In this document: one piece after another, positions 1-9,500 of the stretch
Layout: the number at the start of each line of letters is the position of its first letter
How positions within the stretch are numbered: the stretch's first letter is position 1
Assembly (NCBI RefSeq): GCF_024166365.1
Contig: NC_064830.1
Coordinates: forward strand, 87,600,721 to 87,664,720
Length of the DNA: 64,000 nucleotides
Direction: 5' to 3'
DNA from: Elephas maximus indicus
Taxonomy: Eukaryota > Chordata > Mammalia > Proboscidea > Elephantidae
The notes under the pieces: generated by a model
What the model was told of the DNA's origin: nothing
The model's database searches: none
What the model saw: only the letters and a program-made list of their open reading frames with translations
Made by a program: the position numbers and the translations under genes

Positions 1-63
1 AGACGAGAGAGAGGGAAAGACCCAAACCTTCTACAGCGCCTGCACCTGCACGCCTTTTACACA

Positions 64-76
64 GGGCGGGGCGGGG
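64..76. promoter_or_regulatory. Overlapping GC boxes (Sp/KLF type)
   Basis: GGGCGGGGCGGGG holds two overlapping GC boxes at the left edge of the CpG island. This fits a TATA-less housekeeping promoter. Confidence 0.5.
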
Positions 77-379
77 CCACGGCATCGATCACTCGGCGCT
101 CCTATGCACGCAGGCGAGATCAGACGAGCTGTGAGTGATAGATAGTCCGCAGGCAAGCCTTTACGTGGGGAGGGAGATAGCTGGAGAGTTCAGACCAAAC
201 GGAGCAAGTCTTCGCCAGCCCCGGGGCAACTCGACACCACTCAAACGCAAGAAAGGTCAGTTTGAGCAACTCGAGAGCGCCGGTAGCTCCGGCTCTGTAG
301 AAGCCGAGGGGGCTGGGATTGCAAGGGGAAGGCTGCGCAGGCGCCCGGGAAGAGAAGAAACGAGAGGACGGGCGGCCCC

Positions 380-661
380 GCGCGTGCGCCTTAAAAATCC
401 CGGGCAGCTCTTCAAAGTAGTAAAGGGCGGGGGGGGGGGGGGGGAGGAAAAGGAAACTGGCGCATGCGTTCTGGGAGGGCCGCGTAGCCTGCTCCTCCAG
501 TTCTCCCGCGCTGCCAGCGGCTAGGAGGAAGACCCCGCGCGTGCGCAGTGCCCTGCTTAAGGCAGTAATTTCGTTTTGCGCACGCGTAAGACAGACCCTG
601 AGGCAGGCTATCTTTGCGCCTGCGCAGTTCCTTATGCCGCGTTGGGGTAGTGCGCCTGCGC
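380..661. promoter_or_regulatory. Cluster of six NRF1-like sites
   Basis: GCGCRYGCGC-type palindromes lie at 380-389, 460-469, 537-546, 577-586, 616-625 and 652-661. The NRF1 consensus is YGCGCAYGCGCR. Two of the six have the CCTG centre, a tolerated variant. Such sites are typical just upstream of housekeeping promoters. Binding is inferred from the motif only. Confidence 0.6.
429..444. repeat. G16 homopolymer in the promoter island
   Basis: An uninterrupted run of sixteen G residues lies between two NRF1-like sites. It is likely to vary in length between individuals and could form G-quadruplex structures. Assembly error is also possible in such a run. Confidence 0.85.
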
Positions 662-1517
662 GACTTTTTGTTTCCGTGGTGTTTGTATCCACAAGCTAAA
701 AGTTGCTAGCTGTGGTTCTCACGTCGCCGGTCTTTTGTCGTCGACTTGGAGCTAGACCAACTGGAAACGTTTGAACATGGGCCGCGAGAAATGCCGTGGG
801 TGGGGAAGGGCTTGAGGCCTCGGGGTGGAAGGTCGGTGTGGGGTACATACAGCCCGTGGGGCCCGCGCTTCCCGAGGACCTGTTGGGGTTACGGGCGTGG
901 AGCCCCTCTTGGGGCCTGTGCGTGAGCCTGCCTGGGGGCCATCTCGAAGGAAAGACATTGAGTTTGATCATCGGTATCGCGTTGCTCCCCTCAGGGTCCA
1001 GCAAGGTGAGTGTCGTCGAACCGATGTCACTGTGCTCAGAAGGGTTAACCCAGCAAGCCGAAGACCAGGGGCTGGGTAGGTGTGTGAGGCCACACAGACG
1101 CCCAGACTAGACCCTCTGGTCCCAGAAGGCCATACGCACCCTTGCGCCTTTGAATAAAGCTTTGTGGACAATCATCCGAAACCTCTCGAAAGTTTTACAG
1201 AGCTCCCTAGAAAGCTGTTGTTACTGAGTTTCTGTGGAATACTGCCAGAGTAGGATTGAAGAAATTACAAAACTTTCTAGGCAGCCTATTCCCAGAAGAC
1301 AGATGGCAGCTGATAAATCCTGGAGGTCATCTCTGGGGCGCTTCCTCATGACCAGCATGGCCCTCTCAGAGTGCCTTTTTCAGGAGGTCACTCTGAGGCC
1401 TTTGTGGGGCTCTCAGGGTGCTGTTCCACATGGCCAACCTGAGACCCTCTACAAAGCATGGTAAGAGTCTCAGGCCGTTTCACCAAGCCAACTTACAGAC
1501 TACTCTGGGAGGTACCT

Positions 1518-1682
1518 TAAACCCCAAAAAACTAAACCCAGTGCTGTCAAGTCGATGCTGACTCATAGCGACCCTATAGGACAGAGTAGAACTGCCCCGT
1601 AGAGTTTCCAAGGAATGCCTTGTGGATTCAAACTGCCGACCCTTTGGTTAACAGCCGTAGCACTTAACCACTACACCAGCAG
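1518..1682 (-). repeat. AfroSINE (tRNA-type SINE)
   Basis: The reverse strand carries the typical head (CTGGTGTAGTGGTTAAG) and the tail box around GGGTCGCTATGAGTCAG. It is flanked by an 8-base target duplication, AGGTACCT, at 1510-1517 and 1683-1690. Confidence 0.85.
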
Positions 1683-2531
1683 AGGTACCTCGGGGTGCTG
1701 ATTTTAAACCTAACTTAAGAGAACATGGATGACTGGTGACTTCCTATGAGACTATCTTGTGTAGCCAACAGGAACGCACTTTGACTATTACCGACAGCTA
1801 ACCTGAGGCCAGTTCACAAGGCCTAGACATAATGAGCTCTGCCTAGATGGTAAACTTCTGAAATCAGGACCCAAATCGACTTGTACTGTTCCATACAGCC
1901 TATACTTGGCTCCTTTGTGTTTAACATGACCAGCAAGAAAACTTTTATAAGGTTCATACATGAGAGACTCCTGGAGGCTGGTTTATACAGCCAAGGCAAA
2001 ATCCACTCTGATAGATTGTCTCATATAACATGTATCTGACCTGCTTTCCAAGAAGATAATTTCATACACCAACAAATAAACCTTTATGTAAAGAGCTTTG
2101 AGGGGCTAAATTATTAAGCCAAGTCATAGTCCACTGAGAAAAGCTGTTTTATGTAGGCTGTACCTGACTTTCCCCTGAGAGCTATCCATGTCATGAGACC
2201 AACATGTGTGACACTCTGGAAGGCGAATTTACAAAGCCAGGACACAAGATCACTCAGGTTTTTTCTAAATCTCACACCCTTCCTCTGAAAGAACAACAAC
2301 CTCAACAAAAAAACCCATACCTTTCTGTGATCAACAAGAAGTCTTTTAAGGCCAACACCTGTTGAGCTCCAGAAGACCAACTTGTAAAGTAAGGACAAAG
2401 CCACTTGGTCTTTATCACATGACCTATATTTAGGATGACTGTAGGTGTCAATTTGAAGTAACTCAAGCTTATGACTATTGTCCAGATATAGTGTACCAGT
2501 TTGGATGAATTATATCCACTTATACCTGACA

Positions 2532-2694
2532 AGAAACCCTGGTGGTATAGTGGTTAAGAGCTACAGCTGCTAACCAGAAGGTTGGCAGTTCAGATCTACC
2601 AGGCACTTCTTGGAAACCCTATGGAGCAGTTCTGTTCTGTCCTCCAGGGTTGCTATGAGTCGGAATTGACAGCAGCGGGTTTGATTTTGGGGGG
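2532..2694 (+). repeat. AfroSINE, first of four in a row
   Basis: It runs from the AAACCCTGGTGGTATAGTGG head, with its tRNA-like B box (GGTTGGCAGTTCAGATC), to a GGGTTTGATTTTGG tail. It is preceded by TATACCTGACAA. Confidence 0.85.
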
Positions 2695-2706
2695 TTACAT
2701 GTAACA

Positions 2707-2866
2707 AGGAAACCCTGAGGGTGTAGTGGTTAAGAGCTACAGCTGCTAACCAAAGGGTCAGCAATTCAAATCCACCAGGAGCTCCTTGGAAGCTCTATGG
2801 GGCAGTTCTACTCTGTCTTATAACATCACTATGAGTCAGAATCCACTCGACAGCAACGGGTTTTGG
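2707..2866 (+). repeat. AfroSINE, second of four in a row
   Basis: Full-length head, body and tail (CACTATGAGTCAGAATCC). It is followed by TTATACCTGACAA at 2867-2879. Confidence 0.85.
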
Positions 2867-2879
2867 TTATACCTGACAA

Positions 2880-3080
2880 AAGGAGCCCTGGTGGTGCAGT
2901 GGTTAGACACTTGGCTATTAACCGAAAGGTCAGTGTTCGAACCCACCAGCCAGTCCATAGGAGAAAAGACCTAGCAATCTGCTCCCATAAGATTACAGTC
3001 TAGGAATCCCTATGGGGCAGTTCTACCCTGTCATATAGGGTCACTATGAGTCAGAGTCACTTTGACAGCACACAACAACA
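2880..3080 (+). repeat. AfroSINE, longer subfamily, third of four in a row
   Basis: The head is GGAGCCCTGGTGGTGCAGTGG. The body carries an extra block (GACCTAGCAATCTGCTCCCA) seen in the longer subfamily, and the tail ends in ACAACAACA. It is followed by the same ATACCTGACAA motif. Confidence 0.85.
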
Positions 3081-3090
3081 TACCTGACAA

Positions 3091-3242
3091 CAAGGTCCCT
3101 AGGTGGTGCAAACAGTTTGCGCTCACCTGCAGAAGAAAAGACCTGGCAATCTGCTTCCATTAAGATTACAGCTAAGAAAACCCTGTGGAGCAGTTCTACT
3201 GTGTAACACATGGGGTCGCCATGAGTCAAAATTAACAACAAC
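3091..3242 (+). repeat. AfroSINE, internally deleted, fourth of four in a row
   Basis: The head (GGTCCCTAGGTGGTGCAAAC) belongs to the variant type with a shortened tRNA part, followed by the longer-subfamily body and an ACAACAACA tail. It is flanked by ACCTGACAA on the left and ATCTGACAA on the right. Confidence 0.8.
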
Positions 3243-4199
3243 ATATCTGACAACCAGAAGGCTGCTTATACAACCCACAATAAGCCCTTTTTTTTAGAGC
3301 TCTGGGAGGCCAGTCTACGATGTCATCCTGAAAGACTGTTTCATACGATTTATGTCTGACTCCCTCCTCTGGAATGCTGTTTATTTAATATAACCTTTTC
3401 TAAAAAGCAATTCCTTGAGGAGCTCTGGGAAGTCGGTCAATAAAGCCAGGCCGCCAGGCTGCTCAAGCTGATCCCGTCCTCTGGAAAACTGCCTGATAAA
3501 ACTATCAAAGAAGCCTTTTTATCAGACTAATACATGGGTCGTGCTGAAAGGGTGATTTGTAAAGCCGGGACATGAGACCATTCAGAGAGGCAGTTTCATA
3601 CAGCCTTTACAGGTAAGGCCATCACAAATGGTTGATTGTCTGAAGGCTGCTGCTTACAACCACTATAAGGCCCGTTCCTCTGGAAAAGTGTTTCATACAA
3701 CCAACAGAAGGTGTTTCATGCAGCCAGACTAAGGCCTTTTCTCCTAGAAGAGTATTTCCACAGGGCTAACAGGAGCCAACATGAGGCTGTTCTCTGGAGA
3801 GCTGATTGATACAACCAATAGAATCCTGGCACTATAAGGAACCATATGAAAGACTGGTTTCTAAAACTAAGACAGTCTGAGAGGCCATTTCACCAGGCCT
3901 TCAGACAAGGCCCCAATATGTAAGGAGGCCAGTATTTAACAAGAGTGATGAGGCCGCTTTGGAAGACTTCAGTACAGCAGCATGTGATTCCTTCCCCAAA
4001 GGTTCTTTAATATGACAGCCTTTTAAAAGACCAAATCACAAGAGGTTCTGGGAATCCTATGGAATCAGGCCATAAGAACACTCAGCCTGATATGGCCACA
4101 TGCCACTTTGGAAACTTGTTTCATGTTGCCAGCATAAGGCCCTCTGGGAGGCCAGTGTTTAAGGTCAATCGTGAGGCCCTGTGGGAGGCCATTTCTACC

Positions 4200-4345
4200 C
4201 GAAAACCCTGGTGGCATAGTGGTTAAGTGCTACAGCTACTAACCAAAAGGTCAGCGGTTCAAATCCACTGGCTGTCCTTGGAAACCCTATGAGGCAGTTC
4301 TGTGCTTTAGGGTCGCTATGAGCCAGAATCAACTCAATGGCAAAT
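4200..4345 (+). repeat. AfroSINE
   Basis: Typical head AAACCCTGGTGGCATAGTGG and tail GGGTCGCTATGAGCCAGAATC, inserted in the degenerate tandem array. Confidence 0.85.
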
Positions 4346-5242
4346 ACCAATACAGAGGCAATCTGGAAAGCCATTTTGAAAACCTACTCATACCTCTCTC
4401 CTGAAGCTCCCAGCCCTGAAAGACAGGCAAATCGTGTCTTCAGCATAAGTGTCCCTGAAGACCTTATAAGGCCATTCACTGAGGAATTCTGGAACTTTTC
4501 TAAAGCAACTTCATGTGGCCAAGAGGTGACTTGTTCAGCCAACTTGAGGCCTCTTTCCCAGAAAGCTCTCTGACATGGTTTTCAAGAGGGTATGTCGTGG
4601 TCAGCATGACACACATCAGCCTCCAAGGCCAATTTGCAAAGCAGCATAAGAAGCCGCTTTGTTAAGACCAAACACGAGGCCACCTTGGGGGCTAGATTAC
4701 AAAGCAAAGCATGAAGCCACTTGGGGAAGAAGGTTTATGAAGCAGCACTTTGGGCTGCCTTAGGAGGCTGGCTTTATAAGATCCATGTGCCCTATGAGGG
4801 GCTGTTTTAAAGGCTATCCTGGGAAGCTGGTTTACAAAACCCATAATGTGCATCCCAGGGAAACGAGTTTATAGCCCATTTGAAACCCTCTAAGAGGCTG
4901 TTTTATAAAGCCATTCTACGAGACCAATTTACAAAGCTGACACCCAAGGCCCTGGTGGAAGCCAGTTTTATAGTACGGCAGGTAATTGGTCATTTGGTGG
5001 CCTTTTGATAGACCTTTGCTGGTCTTTTAGATGCTCAAGATGAGACTTCTCAAGGTTACTTTATAAGATGCTCAGGGGATAAGACATAGAGGGAGGCCAG
5101 CTGCTGGGTCCCTTTCATAAGGCCCCCCTGCTGTCATGCGTGTGGCCAATGGATGAGACAGCTCTGGGAGGTTGAACTGTGAAGCTTTTCTGGAAGTGCA
5201 GGAATGCTGTTGAGGAAGTTCACATGAGACATTTATGAGTCC

Positions 5243-5335
5243 TCCAGGAGGCTGAGTCTCTGAGTGGTGCAAACAGTTGACATGCTCAGTTACTAACCTA
5301 AAGGTTGGAGGTTCAAGTCCACCCAGAGGCTCGTT
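5243..5335 (+). repeat. AfroSINE head, left half of an inverted pair
   Basis: The variant head (TCTCTGAGTGGTGCAAACAG) and B-box region run to about 5335. The body and tail are missing and the sequence then continues into an opposite head. Confidence 0.7.
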
Positions 5336-5420
5336 TTTCAGAAGTGGATCCTCTGCGTAGACTGCATCCTTCTGGTTAGCAGCCAAGCACATTAAACATT
5401 TGCACCACCCAGGGACTCCC
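5336..5420 (-). repeat. AfroSINE head, right half of an inverted pair
   Basis: It reads as a SINE head on the reverse strand (GGAGTCCCTGGGTGGTGCAA). With the preceding entry it forms a tail-less head-to-head inverted structure of about 175 bases. Confidence 0.7.
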
Positions 5421-5464
5421 CTTTCTGTGTAGATGTTATGCATTTCCAGGTTTCTTCCCGTGGA

Positions 5465-5930
5465 GTTAAGAACTCATTCCTTTAACACCCTTATGGAGTG
5501 CCTGCTACGAGCCAGGGCCTGATTTTGGCTATAGGAAAATGGAAAGAAATGAGGCACGTTCTTGTCCTGGAGGAGCTCACAATCTGGCGCTGGAGAGACA
5601 GACATACGGGCAGGTATTCATAGTCCATTGTGACAGGTGCTGTAAGAGAGGCTCACCCGTGACCCACAGAACGTGTTTGGAGAGTCATGGCAAGCTTCAC
5701 ACAATGGGTCATTTAAAGTAGGCTTTGAAGATTGGATAGGAGTTTGCTAGGCAGAGCGAGGATGTTGGAGGCATTCCAGGCAAGGAAGAGTGCATGTCCC
5801 TCTCTGAACAAACATTTATCCAGTGTCCACTGTATAACCAGAGGCTGCGCCAGGCCCCGAGGGCACAGTGGTGACCCAGACAAACATGGGTCCTGCCTCG
5901 CAGAGTTTATGACTACCAGGGAAGATTATC
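5465..5930 (+). repeat. L2-like LINE remnant
   Basis: Phrases typical of old L2 sequence occur, such as GAGTGCCTGCTACGAGCCAGG, CTGGAGGAGCTCACAATCTGG and GGCATTCCAGGCAAGGAAGAG. It is heavily diverged and the ends are approximate. Confidence 0.45.
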
Positions 5931-6045
5931 ATTGAAAAATTGTCACAGACATGCATTAGAAAGGCCAAGAACAGAGAGCTGTGGGAACATGTCTTAGGGG
6001 ACTAAGGCTGTGCTTGGTCTGTAACTTTGCTTCTTCCTCCATCAG

Positions 6046-6562
6046 GCCCTGTGAGAGGAGCCAAATGGCAGAAGGCACTGACCGTCTTAGAGACCCCCAG
6101 GGAGGAACAGCCATCGGGGAGGCCCTCAGGGCACTCCTGCCACCCATGAAAGAAGGCTTGAGGTTGGACGTGGGTGAGAAAGTGGAGAGGAGCGTGGTGC
6201 TGTTGCTGCAGCAAGCCGCCGAGCTCTTCTACGGGGGCAGAAGGAGTGAGTGTCTGCAGACGAGCGAGGTGATCCTGGACTACTCCTGGGAGAAGCTCAA
6301 CACAGGGCCGTGGCGGGACGTGGACAAAGACTGGCGCCAGGTTTACACCTTTGGCTGCCTTCTGAAAGCCGTGTGTCTGTGTGAGACATCAGGGGACACT
6401 GCCGCTGTGGCTGAGGCCCTGAGGGTCTGTGACATGGGCCTGCTGATGGGGGCGGCCATCCTCGGGGATATTCTCCTTAAAGTCGCTGCCATCCTCCAGG
6501 CGCACCTTCCCTCTGAGAAAAGGCCTGCCCAAGGCCCGACCTGGGAGCAGCCCAGCGCAAAG
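6046..6562 (+). CDS. KDM8: KDM8 exon 2 (first coding exon)
   Basis: The acceptor is TTCTTCCTCCATCAG|GCCC, so the exon starts at 6046 and the ATG is at 6065 (residues 1-166). The recognisable core is [19 protein letters not shown]. The donor is AAG|GTATCG at 6562. This donor is weak, and a stronger-looking GTGAGA lies 8 bases downstream, but only 6562 keeps the frame into exon 3 (SAK then KARSGH). Confidence 0.9.
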
Positions 6563-9500
6563 GTATCGCGGTGAGAGTGTCACTGACCACCCCTAGCATA
6601 ACCCAACAGCTCGTTTTTCTGAAAGCGTTGAGTTGGCTCTCCACCAGGGCAAAGCCCTTGAAATGTTGACTCCTCCCTGGCTGACAATGGTGTCTCCGTG
6701 GATTTTGGAAATGGAGCCGCTCAGGCTATCTTCTCAGTTTTTTAATTTTTTTTTTTTTTTTTTTTTTCAGTTTCTGCAAAAGCAGGGTCCTTTCAGGGGA
6801 GAAGGAGGGTGGAGGCTTGGTGGTTCCTGAGAGAAACAGTGCAGACAGATTGTGTGGGTGAGCTGCGGCCAGTTCAGCCCAGTTCTTACAGTGTTTTCCG
6901 GGTCAGCTTGCTGAAGTGTCTCCCACTGTCTTGACCGGTTCTGTCTCTGGCTGCCGAAGTTGAATGAGACACTACAACTAGCTGACTTCTGTTCCATGTG
7001 ACCAGTCTGTCATGTGCATTAGGTCCTTGCTTGTGTAAGTTCTGATGTTTCAGAGTGCGTGCCAGAAAGCATCCTACAGGCAGAGGGTGGCTCCCTAGGA
7101 ACCAGCACTGAACCGTAGGCCTCATTCCCAGTACTGCCAGGCAATCAGGTAACTCCTCTAGCCTCAGTCTTCTCATTTGTGAAATGGCCCCAGAAAGAAA
7201 AGAGCCAAGATTGTGTTGGACGCTGGGAGTGGAGTTAAGGGTACTTTAAAAAATTTTTTTTCTAAATACTTTCCTGTATTTTTCTAATTTTCTATAATGG
7301 GTATTAGTCATAGATTAGAAAAAATGCGAATGCAAGTCATTAAATGTGCATGCATGTAACCAAACTAAAAGGAAGTCCTGCAAACTGGGAAGAGAAATTG
7401 GCAGCAAATGTGTCAGAGAGTGAATATCTTTATCACATAAGGAGACGTTACACAGATCAGGGAAAAATCTCAGCCCTCAGGAGAGGCCAGGAACATGAAC
7501 AGACTGTACACAAGGAGAAATTGGTCTATTAGACATATGGAGAAATGTTTGACCTCACCTCTGGTCAAAAACAGAGAGATGCAAACAGCAAAAGCAGCAA
7601 GATGCCCCTTTTGGGCTGTTACATAAGCAACCGATGTCTTATCCAATACCCAGGGCTGCTGAGGGGCCAAGGGCGTGGCGTGGTGCTTGCCCTTTTAGAG
7701 GGCAGGGCAACATACAGATGAAGGGACAACTATCTGTCCCCTTTACCCAGGGGCCACAGTCCCCCCCTGCCAAGTCTACGCCAAGGGAAATGGAGGAGAC
7801 TCCACACCCAAGGTGGTCTCCAGCATAAGACAGTGTAAGAGGCAGAGGGGCAAGAGAGCTTAGGCTTGAAGTCGGCCTGCACTCACAGTGTGTAACTCGG
7901 GCAAGTGTCCTGGCCTCTTGGTGCCTCCATCCTCCCACTTGTAGAGCAGGCTTTGCTCAGCAGCTTTATTAGCACCAGTAGTGGCCCAGGTGTGCAGGGA
8001 GCAGCACAGGATGGCCCTGACCCTGTCCTCCTATGCTTACATTCTGGTGAGGCTGTAAAAGAACATCCTGTCTCAGGTGGTGAGATAGATGGAGTCGCTG
8101 GCTTCAGATAGGCAGGCAGGGAACGCCTCTTTGATGATGGGGCACGTGAGAAGAAAAGCCTGCCAGAGAGAGAACACAAAGGCCTTATCACATGAGCTGC
8201 AGCAAGAATGTTCCCTGCTGCCACTGCTGCAATTGTTCCTGCAAATGAGTGAGGTGGGGTCCAGTAGTGGGAGCACAGGCTGCTTAATCCCATCTTACTT
8301 CCCAACAAATGCAGCAGAGGAGGCTCAGAGACAGGAAGTCACTTGCTGAGGTCATCCATTTGGGAGATGGTTAAGTAAATTACAGAGCAGCCACTCAAAG
8401 TAGAAGGACTGGGTGGCAGCATGGAAAAAATGCTTTAAATAAATTATTGGGTAGAAGAGCTAGGGCTGTGTATTCATCACAAATCTGCCTACCAGCAAAT
8501 CAGTGATAAGTGTGTGTGAAAAGATGGGAAAGGAATATTCAGGAGAAAGGAAGAATGTGTGTATGTTAGATGGTGGAGTTGAGGGGGGATACGTTGTCTT
8601 CTATATTGCAGAATTTCTGTAAAAGCAGTATGTTGTTTTTAGATTTTGAACAGACATGTTTTTTAATGAGACAGTAAAGAAAAAACACCTTGATCTCATC
8701 TATTATTGTTATTATTGGCAACTAAGCTATCTGCCCGTTGATACAAATTCTTTGTGGAGTACCTCAAATTTTGACTTTCTGTGGTTGCTACCATTGTGTT
8801 TTGTTTTTAAACAGAAAGCAAGGAGTGGTCACGTTTCGATTCCAGATGTAAAGTCAGAAAGAACAGTCCCCCGGCTCTACTGCCCATCCCTCGAGTATTT
8901 CAGGAAACATTTTCTGGTCCCGGAGAGACCTGTGATCTTGGAAGGCGTGGCCAACCACTGGCCATGCATGAAGAAGTGGAGGTGGGTGGCCACTCAAGCG
9001 CGATGAGGTCCCTTTTCTCATTTTAGGGTCCCCCAAGGACCTCCCTTGTCCCCAAGCAAATGCAGCCTTGCAGACTTTACTACCAGTCCCTGGGATTGAT
9101 CGCTGAGGGGTTAAATAGAATAAAAAGTACAGTACTCTGAATTTATGCCAAAGGTTATAAGATTCTACTGCTTGCCTGCCCTAACTAGTTTTTTAACGAG
9201 TGCCTAGATGGTGGCTTCATGTTAAGTCTATCAGGCAAGTTTGTAGGATCTTGGGAACTCCGTGGACTTTCTCAGAGCCCTGGGGTTTAAGAGTAGAAAT
9301 AAAAACCAAAGGGACAGCCCCCACACCCACTGGGGCTCCGTGATCCCTGGTGGTTGCAGCCTCTGCCCATTCGCTTTACCCTACTTGTCCCTCTCAGATT
9401 CATGAGGCACCTGGAGGTTGTCCGTGATGCCACAGCTGTGCAGAATTCCAGAAATGAGGCCCTGTGTCTTAAGAAAGGTGGATCCATTCAGCCCGTCTTT

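Larger units (their letters stand above)
50..1005 (+). promoter_or_regulatory. KDM8: CpG-island promoter and probable untranslated first exon of KDM8
   Basis: The segment is very rich in G+C and CpG, unlike the rest of the window. It has overlapping GC boxes at 64-76 and six NRF1-like palindromes between 380 and 661. The best splice donor in the island is CAAG|GTGAGT, with the exon ending at 1005. Joining 1005 to the exon 2 acceptor at 6046 gives a leader in which the frame of the KDM8 start codon carries a stop at 965-967, so the protein should begin in exon 2. The start of transcription cannot be read from sequence. The NRF1-like sites suggest it lies around 600-780. A divergent gene beyond the left edge could share this island. 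Promoter confidence is good, but the exact exon 1 is inference. Confidence 0.6.
1340..5110. repeat. Degenerate tandem repeat array filling KDM8 intron 1
   Basis: Outside the inserted SINEs, the sequence repeats one theme many times: TTTATAnAGCCA, then ACATnAGGCC, then CTCTGGGAGGC. The spacing is roughly 45-65 bases. Clear units occur near 2219, 3426, 3549, 3590, 3885, 4140, 4697, 4765, 4826, 4889 and 4925. Copies are strongly diverged and the period drifts, so this is an old array rather than a young satellite. It has no open frame of note. I do not recognise a named repeat family. Confidence 0.6.

Noticed and set aside
120-692. Minus-strand frame of 190 codons in the CpG island
   Set aside because: CpG-rich promoter sequence often lacks stops by chance. 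The product is low-complexity with no family resemblance.
796-1110. Frames in the CpG island just before the exon 1 donor, possibly a longer KDM8 N terminus
   Set aside because: After joining at 1005 to exon 2 these frames do not enter the KDM8 frame, which has a stop at 965-967.
1150-1156. AATAAA shortly after the CpG island, suggesting a small intronless gene at 700-1170
   Set aside because: No credible protein or conserved RNA is seen. A single hexamer is weak evidence, and the region fits KDM8 exon 1 and early intron.
2532-3080. tRNA-like A and B boxes in many places
   Set aside because: They belong to SINE heads followed by SINE bodies and tails. No cloverleaf-forming tRNA gene was found.
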